DNA from: Chryseomicrobium excrementi
Lineage (GTDB): Bacteria; Bacillota; Bacilli; Bacillales_A; Planococcaceae
Assembly: GCF_002798305.1 (NCBI RefSeq)
Contig: NZ_PCGR01000005.1
Span: forward strand, 42,500-106,499
Length of the DNA: 64,000 nt
Reading direction: 5' to 3'
In this document: in pieces, positions 17,983-26,182 of the stretch
How the letters are laid out: each line of letters starts with the position of its first letter
Position numbering within the stretch: the stretch's first letter is position 1
Notes under the pieces: model-generated
What the model was told of the DNA's origin: nothing
Database searches by the model: none
The model's input: only the letters and a program-made list of their open reading frames with translations
Made by a program: the position numbers and the translations under genes

Positions 17983-18750
17983 CTAAAGGATATGCAGCAG
18001 TTCCGCCAGGCGATGGATCGTGTATGTAGGATGGACATCAGCGGGAGGAGTTACCCCGTGATGATTGATCCAAACGCTATCGATTTCAAGGGCATTGGCT
18101 CCTCGAATATCGGTCTGTAAATTGTCGCCAATCATCATCACTTGTTCTGGTGCACAATCTAGCTTTTTCAAGATTTCCAGGAAAGGTGTTGTGTCCGGTT
18201 TCCCGATGCCTACTTCTCCTGAAATCACGATGGCATCAACATAAGTTGCCAGCTCAGGAGTAAGGCTTAGTTTCGTATTCTGGAGGCTAGGTGCACCGTT
18301 TGTCAGTAACCCTATTTTATAGTCCTTTGCCACTTCTTGAAGGACTTCAAATGTCTCTTCGTAGACGAAAGGATTTTCTTTTCTGAATGCAACAAATTGC
18401 TTGGCTAAGGTCAGTGCCAATTGTTCATCGTTTCTATCAATTTTGTATAAAGCGTTTTTCCATGCTGTTTTCTGGTACTCAGCGATTTTCTGCTCCATTG
18501 CAGGAAAGTCAAATGTGCCGTCATCGAATGTGCCCCAGAGACCTTCAAACGGATTGATTCCAATCTGTTGGGTAAACGGATAGAATGGATAGCTTTTATA
18601 AAGTTTTGGAGCCTCTTCACGAATGGCTAGATAGAGGTCATCAGAATGGTCTTTTCCAACTGCTTCGCATGTGAATCGTAGCGCGGTCTCGACACTTTTC
18701 GCATCCCACAAAAGTGTGTCGTCTAAATCAAAAATAAGGGCTTTTTTCAC
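17983..18750 (-). CDS. HAD-family hydrolase (YfnB/YjjG-like)
   Basis: This 255-residue phosphatase has motif I DLDDT (nucleophile D8), motif II LLTNGAPSLQ, the lysine in GEVGIGKPD and motif IV MIGDNLQTDIRGA, with a helical cap domain. It resembles YfnB and the YjjG-type pyrimidine nucleotidases; the natural substrate is not readable from sequence. It is convergent with serA. Confidence 0.85.
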   Translation of the reverse strand: MKKALIFDLDDTLLWDAKSVETALRFTCEAVGKDHSDDLYLAIREEAPKLYKSYPFYPFTQQIGINPFEGLWGTFDDGTFDFPAMEQKIAEYQKTAWKNALYKIDRNDEQLALTLAKQFVAFRKENPFVYEETFEVLQEVAKDYKIGLLTNGAPSLQNTKLSLTPELATYVDAIVISGEVGIGKPDTTPFLEILKKLDCAPEQVMMIGDNLQTDIRGANALEIDSVWINHHGVTPPADVHPTYTIHRLAELLHIL

Positions 18751-18838
18751 ATTCCCACCAACCTTTTTGGATTTGTGTTTATTTTACAGGAAAGAGTGGT
18801 AAAGAAAAGAGCATTTATTTTTAAAGGAGTGTTCCACC

Positions 18839-19000
18839 GTGAACCACATCAAGAAAAATTCTATGACCGAGCTGCGTCGTGATGAATTATTACAGCGATT
18901 AATCGACCAAGGGATCTATAAAGTAGATGGCCGCCAACTATTTGAATTGTCCTTTTATGAACTTGTTAAAATTTATACTACGACTCAAGAAACTGCTTAG
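18839..19000 (+). CDS. Small basic protein resembling the Fur-regulated basic protein (Fbp) family
   Basis: This 53-residue ORF starts at GTG after AAGGAG (10-bp spacing) and ends before a good terminator. The segment LIDQGIYKVDGRQLFELSFYEL resembles the RQLYELxxxEL pattern of small Fbp proteins that assist the iron-sparing response in Bacillus. No Fur box is seen upstream, so the link to iron is uncertain. It is too short for standard ORF cut-offs. Confidence 0.65.
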   Translation: MNHIKKNSMTELRRDELLQRLIDQGIYKVDGRQLFELSFYELVKIYTTTQETA

Positions 19001-19004
19001 ACAC

Positions 19005-19032
19005 AAAGTCCTCTGCTAAGAGGGCTTTTTTT
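19005..19032 (+). terminator. Terminator of the small Fbp-like gene
   Basis: An 8-bp stem AGTCCTCT/AGAGGGCT is followed by seven T. Confidence 0.82.
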
Positions 19033-19077
19033 GTTGCCTCGTGGTAAACTATAGGGAAGAAAAGATGAGGTGTAAGT

Positions 19078-20232
19078 ATGACAATTCAACAATTAGATGC
19101 TATTTGGCAAGAAAAATGGACAAAAGAAAATTTTCAAAGTGAAATGCCTATACAGACGAAGATGATTCCCCTGTTTTTAGACGGAGCAGATATCGTAGCG
19201 GAATCTCCTACGGGTACAGGAAAGACGTTAGCCTACGTGTTGCCGTTACTGCAATTAGTAGACGGGAAGAAACCACACACGCAAGCCGTTATCATAGCAC
19301 CGTCACAAGAGCTGGGTATTCAAATCATTGAAGTCCTTCGCAAGTGGACCGCGGGCACAGCGATTTCTACAGCGCAATTGATTGGCGGGGCCAATATGCA
19401 ACGTCAAGTAGATAAACTGAAGAAGAAACCCACTATAGTAGTAGGGACTCCAGGACGTTTAAACGAGCTTGTCAAAAACCGCAAGCTAAAAATGCATGAG
19501 GTCCGTCATATCGTGTTAGACGAAGCGGATCAACTACTCAGCAGAGAACATAGAAGCACCGTACGCTCCATTATCGATGCGGCAGTTGAAAAACAATTGG
19601 TCATTCTTTCTGCAACAATTACTGAAGAGATTGAACTCGTAGCGGAACGAGTGATGAAGAAACCGCATATGATTCAGGTGGAAGCGGCTGAGCTGCCGTC
19701 TGTTGGAAACGTCGAGCACGTCTATTTGGAAGTGGATCGTCGCGATAAAACGGATATGCTACGACGCATTAGTCACCTACCAGGAATGAAGGGACTGGCC
19801 TTCATCAATAGTTTAGACCAGCTCATGATGAAAGAAGAGAAACTCTTGTTCCGTGATGCGCCGATTGCTGCTCTGCATGGTGCTATGAAAAAAGAAGACC
19901 GCAAACGGGCTCTGGATGACTTGAAAAAAGGCAATGTCAAACTATTGATTACTACAGACGTAGCTGCTCGTGGACTTGATATTCAAGATGTCACGCATGT
20001 CATTCATGTGGATGTTCCTCAAACAGAAGAACACTATCTACACCGTTCGGGACGAACAGGTCGTGCAGGAAGAGATGGAATGGTCGTATCCTTCCTTGAG
20101 TTCAAAGATGAAAAAGCATTTAAGAAGCTCACTTCAAGTTTGTCGGTCAAACCTTTAGAAGTAACTTGGAGTCAAGGGGATTTCGTTCCTGCCAAACGCA
20201 AGTCTGTAGAGAAAGGAACCAAGCGCAAATGA
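19078..20232 (+). CDS. DEAD-box RNA helicase (YfmL-like)
   Basis: This 384-residue ATP-dependent RNA helicase core has Q-motif MPIQTKM, Walker A SPTGTGKT, PTIVVGTPGR, DEAD (VLDEADQL), SAT, and HRSGRTGRAGR. There is only a short basic tail (PAKRKSVEKGTKRK) and no RNA-binding extension. Length and context fit B. subtilis YfmL, which acts in ribosome assembly and cold adaptation. The start follows aaaagatgaggtg. The stop overlaps the next ATG by four bases (ATGA), so it is coupled to the aminopeptidase. Confidence 0.9.
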   Translation: MTIQQLDAIWQEKWTKENFQSEMPIQTKMIPLFLDGADIVAESPTGTGKTLAYVLPLLQLVDGKKPHTQAVIIAPSQELGIQIIEVLRKWTAGTAISTAQLIGGANMQRQVDKLKKKPTIVVGTPGRLNELVKNRKLKMHEVRHIVLDEADQLLSREHRSTVRSIIDAAVEKQLVILSATITEEIELVAERVMKKPHMIQVEAAELPSVGNVEHVYLEVDRRDKTDMLRRISHLPGMKGLAFINSLDQLMMKEEKLLFRDAPIAALHGAMKKEDRKRALDDLKKGNVKLLITTDVAARGLDIQDVTHVIHVDVPQTEEHYLHRSGRTGRAGRDGMVVSFLEFKDEKAFKKLTSSLSVKPLEVTWSQGDFVPAKRKSVEKGTKRK

Positions 20233-21455
20233 CATTTCAAGAAAAATTGACGGAATATGCAGACTTGGTCGTTCAAGTCGGATTAAACATCCAGCCGAAT
20301 CAATACTTACAAATCCAGACGACTACTGATGCACTGGAATTTGCTCGCCTTGTTGTAAGACAAGCCTATCAGGCTGGAGCAGGGCATGTAGACGTTCAAT
20401 TGAACGATAATGATATGACGCGTGCATTCTATGATTTGGCACCAGACGCTTCGTTTGAGGATGTACCAAATTGGATTGCAGCGCAACGAGACGAAATCAT
20501 CGACCGAAAAGGTGCGCTCCTGTGGATTGATGCAGAAGATCCAGATCTTTTAGAAGGAGTTCTTCCATCAAAAATCAGTCGTTTCCAAAAAGCGTCTTCG
20601 GAAAAGCTGAAGCGCTATAGAAAAGCAGTTATGAATGATGACATCACATGGAGTATCGCTGCTGTCCCTTCTAAAAAGTGGGCACAAAAAGTCTATCCTG
20701 AGATGACAGAAGAGCAGGCAGTAGAAGCTCTTTGGAATAAAATTTTTGAAGTTGTCCGCATTGGTTCAGGGAACGCAGTTGAGTTGTGGAAAACGCATAT
20801 TGCTCAGTTGAACGACCGTGCGGCATACCTGAACAGCCGAAACTATGACGCCCTGCACTATGTTGCTGAAGGAACGGATTTGATTGTTGGATTGCCTAAG
20901 GATCATATCTGGATGAGTGGGAGCAGTATCAACAGTTCAGGAACTCCGTTTATTGCAAACATGCCGACAGAAGAAGTCTACACACTACCTGATCGGACAC
21001 GCGTCGATGGAACAGTCCGTAACTCTAAACCGTTCATCTACCAAGGAAACCGAATCGACGGCTTTACTTTAACATTTGAACAGGGTCGAGTCGTCAAAGC
21101 ATTAGCTACTCAAGGGCAAGAATTGCTCGATGAACTACTTGCTACTGACGAAAATTCCAGTTATTTAGGAGAAGTCGCTCTAGTACCTTTTGATTCTCCC
21201 ATTTCCAATAGCAATACGACTTTCTTTAATACATTATTTGATGAGAATGCTTCCAACCACTTTGCATTTGGTGAGGCCTATCCTACTACGATACAAGGTG
21301 GAAAAGGATTATCGGAAGATGAATTGTTGGCAAAGGGAGCGAACGTCTCCATCGTCCATGAAGATTTCATGGTAGGAACAGCCGATATGTCGATTGATGG
21401 AATTCTTAAAGATGGAACAAGAGAAGCCATTTTCCGTAATGGAAACTGGGCATAA
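20229..21455 (+). CDS. M29-family aminopeptidase (AmpS-like), copy 1
   Basis: This 408-residue cytoplasmic metallo-aminopeptidase has the AmpS/thermophilic aminopeptidase motifs ANMPTEEVYTLPDR, LGEVALVPFDSPI, FNTLFDENASNHFAFG and SIVHEDFMVGTADMSIDG, which carry the metal ligands. The true start is ATG 20229, coupled to the helicase stop; a longer frame from 20166 lies inside the helicase gene and is rejected. It is a clear paralog of the gene at 30665. Confidence 0.92.
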   Translation: MTFQEKLTEYADLVVQVGLNIQPNQYLQIQTTTDALEFARLVVRQAYQAGAGHVDVQLNDNDMTRAFYDLAPDASFEDVPNWIAAQRDEIIDRKGALLWIDAEDPDLLEGVLPSKISRFQKASSEKLKRYRKAVMNDDITWSIAAVPSKKWAQKVYPEMTEEQAVEALWNKIFEVVRIGSGNAVELWKTHIAQLNDRAAYLNSRNYDALHYVAEGTDLIVGLPKDHIWMSGSSINSSGTPFIANMPTEEVYTLPDRTRVDGTVRNSKPFIYQGNRIDGFTLTFEQGRVVKALATQGQELLDELLATDENSSYLGEVALVPFDSPISNSNTTFFNTLFDENASNHFAFGEAYPTTIQGGKGLSEDELLAKGANVSIVHEDFMVGTADMSIDGILKDGTREAIFRNGNWA

Positions 21456-21476
21456 TACGAAGAGGAGGGACTGACT

Positions 21477-22352
21477 ATGAGAAAATGGATAGGAACACTA
21501 GTCGTTTTGTTTGCATTCTCTAGTGTGTTTCCCGCCTCAGCTTCCGCTCGGCAGGTGTATGTGGCTTTAGGAGATTCTTTAGCTGCCGGACAAACCCCTT
21601 ACCGAGAAATCGATCAAGGGTATACAGATCTTGTAGCAGGAGAGCTCGCAAGATCGGGGCAACTGGCTCTGTTTTCTAAGGATCTGGCATTTCCGGGATT
21701 TACAGCGGAGCAAGTGCTGAACTCCATTGAAACCGAAGAAGCTCAACAGCTTGTCAGCCAAGCTAGTTTGATTACGGTGTCTGCGGGTGCAAACGACTTA
21801 TTACGGATCGTGAACGCAAATCCAGAACAAGGCACACTTGCATTTCAACAAGTACAGGTGGATTTCGCTCTCAATCAGGCTCGAATTTCTGTGGAAACGT
21901 TGTTAAAGAAGTTAGAAGAGCTTGCTCCTCAAGCAAACGTTTTAGTCGTAGGCTATTACTTTGCTTACCCACATGTAGCGGATTTTCAAAAAGAGGGGAC
22001 TTCCAAACAACTAGACCGCTTAAATCAAATTCTTGAACAATCAGCTAGAAAGTACGGTGCTAATTATGTAGATGTCACAGAACGGATGAATACGAATTTA
22101 AAAGCATTCGTACCTAATCCGGCGGATGTCCATCCTGTTCAAGAAGGCTATAGACAGATGGCCAACAGTGTCTTGCAGGAATTAAATCCAGGCTACGTGA
22201 TAGAACCCTATGAGATGCCAGCACCAAATCCGATGTCGTTTGAAGAGATCCAGGCAGCTCAAGAAGAACAACAACAAGCAGAAACTAACGATCAAGCGAG
22301 CGTGCCTGGACAACCAAATCTAGCTCTAGCACAGCCGATTCCATATATTTAA
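21477..22352 (+). CDS. Secreted SGNH/GDSL hydrolase
   Basis: This 291-residue protein has a signal peptide of about 25 residues (MRKWIGTLVVLFAFSSVFPA, likely cleaved after ASA) and the GDSL block ALGDSLAAG with nucleophile S34, GANDLL (block III) and DVHPV (block V, Asp-His). A Gln/Pro-rich tail follows the catalytic domain. It probably acts as an esterase or lipase outside the cell; substrate unknown. It lies 21 bp after the aminopeptidase gene. Confidence 0.9.
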   Translation: MRKWIGTLVVLFAFSSVFPASASARQVYVALGDSLAAGQTPYREIDQGYTDLVAGELARSGQLALFSKDLAFPGFTAEQVLNSIETEEAQQLVSQASLITVSAGANDLLRIVNANPEQGTLAFQQVQVDFALNQARISVETLLKKLEELAPQANVLVVGYYFAYPHVADFQKEGTSKQLDRLNQILEQSARKYGANYVDVTERMNTNLKAFVPNPADVHPVQEGYRQMANSVLQELNPGYVIEPYEMPAPNPMSFEEIQAAQEEQQQAETNDQASVPGQPNLALAQPIPYI

Positions 22353-22386
22353 AAAAACCGAGGCGAATTGAGTTCGCCTCGGTTTT
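22353..22386. terminator. Bidirectional terminator after the GDSL hydrolase gene
   Basis: The stem AACCGAGGCGAA/TTCGCCTCGGTT is flanked by an A run and TTTT. It serves genes on both strands. Confidence 0.87.
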
Positions 22387-22390
22387 CATC

Positions 22391-22495
22391 TTAGTAACGT
22401 TTAGTTGTTTTACGTGAGTTCAAAAACTTTTTAACGATTGGATAGACAATCGGAGCCCACTTAATAGCGGATTTCAATAAATTCGATTTGCGCAT
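22391..22495 (-). CDS. Small conserved-type basic protein, 34 residues
   Basis: An ORF beginning MRKSNLLKSAIKWAPIVYPI and ending in KTTKRY starts eight bases after TAGGAG and stops at the shared terminator. It is strongly basic with a short hydrophobic middle, so it may be membrane-associated. No function is known to me. Ribosome site, terminator and absence of another gene support it. Confidence 0.6.
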   Translation of the reverse strand: MRKSNLLKSAIKWAPIVYPIVKKFLNSRKTTKRY

Positions 22496-22552
22496 ATTCA
22501 TCTCTCCTAAGTAATTCGTATGGTACCATACTTTACCCGCGTAAGGATTCTA

Positions 22553-23638
22553 TTAAACCTCTTCCACTTCAGGCACACCAGTATAGAAAGCAAACTCCAT
22601 CAGAATATCTCGGTAGCGTTCCATTGAAGCGATAGAAACAAATTCTCCAGGGCCGTGCCAATCGCCACCAGCTGGTCCGAATTCAATAGCGCCAGCTCCG
22701 GTCACTGCGTAATGTCTTGTATCTGCAGAACCGTGCTGTCCCATGATTTCCGTTTCCTCTTTCATAATATCGAGAAGTTGCAGGATGCGTGGATCTTTGT
22801 CTGAAGTCGTCACAGCAGGTGAAATTCCGCGTCTTCTTAGTTCGGCGTTTGGAAAGTGCTCATCTAAAATAGATTGGAGCTGCTGCTCGACGAACTCCAC
22901 AGATTGACCCGGTACAAAACGAATATCGTATCCTACCTCACAAGTATCTGGAACCATATTGAACCGATCACCAGCTTGAATACGAGCTAAGTTGATAGAT
23001 GGGTGCTCATAATAATCAGTGCTTTCTTTAGTCCATTCCTGTTCAAGTAACAATTGATGAAAGCGGTGAGACTGCAAAATGGCATTGTCACCTTCCCAAG
23101 GGCGAGAACCGTGTGCAGCTTTTCCGTGGAATGTAATAAAGAATTGAGAGATTCCTTTAGCTTGTAATCCAATTTTTAAAAACGTTGGCTCTCCGCAAAT
23201 AACAAAATCTCCAGTATAGCCTTGCTCAACTAAGTACTTGGACGTCTTAGAACCACCTGTTTCTTCATCAGTAACTAAATGTAGCTGGACTTTCTTTGTC
23301 AATCGGTCAGGATGTTTACAAATTCCTGCAAAGGCGGCCATCATGGCAGCACAACCACCTTTCATATCGGCAGAACCACGTCCAAATAATTTGTCGCCTT
23401 CAATATAAGGCTCATACTGTTCAGGTTTCCCGGGAACAATGTCCAAATGACCATTCCAAATCAACGTTTCGTCACCTTGTCCGATTTCAGCAACTAACAT
23501 TTTGTATCCTTTATTCTCTAATACATTTACTTGGACACCCTGTTCTTTTAACCATCGTGCTGAAAAGTCTAATGCCTTATTGGCACCTTCTTGTGTATCG
23601 CTAGGAATACGTATCAGATTTTGGAGTAAATCAATCAT
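22553..23638 (-). CDS. M20-family metallohydrolase (ArgE/DapE type)
   Basis: This 361-residue zinc-dependent deacylase or peptidase has NGHLDIVPG (metal His/Asp), GRGSADMKGG, TDEETGG (catalytic Glu) and a dimerisation domain (KAAHGSRPWEGDNAI). It removes an acyl group or C-terminal residue from an amino acid derivative; ArgE, DapE and carboxypeptidase activities cannot be separated by eye. The ATG at 23638 follows AAAGGA; six residues of the longer frame are dropped. It is transcribed divergently from thiT. Confidence 0.85.
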   Translation of the reverse strand: MIDLLQNLIRIPSDTQEGANKALDFSARWLKEQGVQVNVLENKGYKMLVAEIGQGDETLIWNGHLDIVPGKPEQYEPYIEGDKLFGRGSADMKGGCAAMMAAFAGICKHPDRLTKKVQLHLVTDEETGGSKTSKYLVEQGYTGDFVICGEPTFLKIGLQAKGISQFFITFHGKAAHGSRPWEGDNAILQSHRFHQLLLEQEWTKESTDYYEHPSINLARIQAGDRFNMVPDTCEVGYDIRFVPGQSVEFVEQQLQSILDEHFPNAELRRRGISPAVTTSDKDPRILQLLDIMKEETEIMGQHGSADTRHYAVTGAGAIEFGPAGGDWHGPGEFVSIASMERYRDILMEFAFYTGVPEVEEV

Positions 23639-23665
23639 TTGAATCCGTCCTTTCAATTTGTAGAG

Positions 23666-23694
23666 TTGATTAATTGTAGTTGATAAAGTAGAAT
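23666..23694 (+). promoter_or_regulatory. SigA-type promoter of the TPP riboswitch-thiT unit
   Basis: TTGATT and TAGAAT are 17 bp apart, about 20 bp before the aptamer. Confidence 0.7.
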
Positions 23695-23713
23695 GAGAGC
23701 AAATCTAAATATG

Positions 23714-23792
23714 TTACCACAAGGGGCGTCGCAATGCGGCTGAGAGAGTACCCTTAGAACCTGGAAGTTCATGCTTGCGTAGGGATGTGGAT
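23714..23792 (+). promoter_or_regulatory. TPP riboswitch (THI element)
   Basis: The conserved cores are present: ACCACAAGGGGCG, GCTGAGAGAGTACCCTTAGAACCTG split over the pyrimidine and pyrophosphate arms, and GCGTAGGGATGTGG closing the aptamer. A terminator follows. High TPP should stop transcription before thiT. Confidence 0.95.
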
Positions 23793-23806
23793 AGAAACTG
23801 ATGTTT

Positions 23807-23840
23807 ATGACGTCTGGCTCTGTCCAGAGGTCATTTTTTA
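23807..23840 (+). terminator. Riboswitch expression-platform terminator
   Basis: The imperfect stem ATGACGTCTGG/CCAGAGGTCAT is followed by TTTTTTATT, directly after the TPP aptamer. Confidence 0.8.
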
Positions 23841-23886
23841 TTGTTTACCCATTCAGATCAAGAAGGTAACAGGAAATGGAGAGCTT

Positions 23887-24468
23887 ATGAGAAATCAAAA
23901 AGTCTTAATCATGATTGAGATTGCGCTACTTGCAGCATTAGGATTTGTGTTAGACCGTGTGGGCTTTGGGATGCCACAAGGTGGAAGTGTCACATTTGTA
24001 CTTGTTCCCATCATCTTGATCGCTTTCCGAAGAGGGGTCGTTGCAGGAATTGTAACAGGATTATTGATTGGTCTATTACAACTTGCTACGGGGAACGTGT
24101 ATTTTGCACCTTTAAGTTTTGAGATTGTCATCATTCAAGTATTCATGGATTATTTCTTGGCCTTTATGGTTGCGGGGTTTGCAGGAGTGTTTCGTCCCGC
24201 ATTTGTCCGTGCCTATGAAGATGGTCGTCAAGGTGCCATGATGCGAGCGGTATTGTTTGGTACCATTCTCGCAGCAGTACTACGCTATTTTGTCCATGTG
24301 TTAAGTGGCATCTTTTTCTTTGGGGAGTTTGCAGGAGATCAAAATGTTATCCTTTATTCCTTAGTCTATAATGCAACGTACATGAGTCTAGTGTTACTGT
24401 TCGCAGCTGTAATCTGTACTCTTTTGTTTGTCAAAGCGCCGCGTCTTGTAATCCCTCAATCTGCTTAA
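23887..24468 (+). CDS. thiT: Thiamine ECF transporter, S component ThiT
   Basis: This 193-residue membrane protein with six predicted helices has the ThiT-like opening LIMIEIALLAALGFVLDRVGF and the conserved GGSVTFVLVPIILIAFRRG loop, then FMDYFLAFMVAGFAG. It binds thiamine and docks to the shared ECF module. The ATG at 23887 follows ggag; the longer frame from 23785 runs through the riboswitch terminator and is rejected. The TPP riboswitch confirms the substrate class. Confidence 0.95.
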   Translation: MRNQKVLIMIEIALLAALGFVLDRVGFGMPQGGSVTFVLVPIILIAFRRGVVAGIVTGLLIGLLQLATGNVYFAPLSFEIVIIQVFMDYFLAFMVAGFAGVFRPAFVRAYEDGRQGAMMRAVLFGTILAAVLRYFVHVLSGIFFFGEFAGDQNVILYSLVYNATYMSLVLLFAAVICTLLFVKAPRLVIPQSA

Positions 24469-24497
24469 AATATGCTATGATAGCAGATAGTCAGTAA

Positions 24498-25267
<770 letters not shown>

Positions 25268-25268
<1 letters not shown>

Positions 25269-25302
25269 AACAAAACCTCTCTGCAGCCGCAGAGAGGTTT
25301 TA
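25268..25302. terminator. Bidirectional terminator between map and tspO-like genes
   Basis: The stem AAACCTCTCTGC/GCAGAGAGGTTT with a four-base loop is flanked by A and T runs. Confidence 0.87.
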
Positions 25303-25303
25303 T

Positions 25304-26011
25304 TTAGCTTCGCATGGGTTTGTTCAAATAAAGAATCCCAGCCACTAACACACTACTCAAGAATAAAGCAGCAGCAGAAACTAAAAGTTCGTCGAGACCG
25401 AGACGAACAGCAATCCCTACAAATGCCCAAATAAACACACCTTGCATGATTCGGTCATAATAGTGATAACGGAAATGAAGGGCAATAGCTGTTGCAAACG
25501 TAAGGACTACAACCGTCCAAAGTTGATCGGAAAGTCCCCAGCCATCCCACTCGTAGTAAGTGAGTACGTATGAAATGTTTGCTACTAATGCTACACACAC
25601 CCATCCCAAATAGACAGAAATAGGACCTCGCTCTTTCCAGTCGGACCCGTAACGTGGATAAGTGCTATAAAGAAGTGCGAGAACTGCAACTAGACCTACC
25701 ATCATAACAAGTGTATAAAGAAAATATTCATAATGCCAAGTCAAAATCCATCCACAATTGAACAACGAACTCAACACGAACAATACCGTGCGTTTTGCAA
25801 CAGGTGGCCTTCCACGTTTGGCTAAGACATACTGGTAAATAATCCAAATAGCGGCCAACACATAAATGACACCCCAAATAGAAAATACGTACCCAGCCGG
25901 TGTGAAGAGTACAGGTAACCGATTTGAGATGTCTCCAGTCGTCTGTCCATTAATCGGCAGAATATTGGCGAGGGCATTGACGATCACAGTTGCAATAAGT
26001 GCGATCCCCAT
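25304..26011 (-). CDS. TspO/MBR-family tryptophan-rich membrane protein
   Basis: This protein of about 235 residues has six or seven helices and the motifs LPVLFTPAGYVFSIWGVIYV and GWILTWHYEYFLYT. TspO relatives bind porphyrins or sterol-like ligands, but this longer subgroup has no assigned function. The ATG at 26011 has no ribosome site at proper distance. A perfect AAGGAGG lies upstream and would place an in-frame ATT at 26029 in the optimal position, adding LQLVV to the first helix; an unusual start codon is possible. Confidence 0.82.
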   Translation of the reverse strand: MGIALIATVIVNALANILPINGQTTGDISNRLPVLFTPAGYVFSIWGVIYVLAAIWIIYQYVLAKRGRPPVAKRTVLFVLSSLFNCGWILTWHYEYFLYTLVMMVGLVAVLALLYSTYPRYGSDWKERGPISVYLGWVCVALVANISYVLTYYEWDGWGLSDQLWTVVVLTFATAIALHFRYHYYDRIMQGVFIWAFVGIAVRLGLDELLVSAAALFLSSVLVAGILYLNKPMRS

Positions 26012-26182
26012 AACTACTAGTTGTAAAATAAATATCCCTCCTTCATGACTAGTATTAGTATACCTGTCTTTCCCTCAATTGAGAATTGAAGGCTTTGTGA
26101 ATTCGTTTGAATGTAGGAAATAATGAGAAAATTATAAGAAAACATGATATACTTAGGGAGACGAAATGAAAGGGGAATCTTA

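Noticed and set aside
18751..18838. Fur box upstream of the Fbp-like gene
   Set aside because: No GATAATGATAATCATTATC-like inverted repeat is present in the 88 bp before the start.
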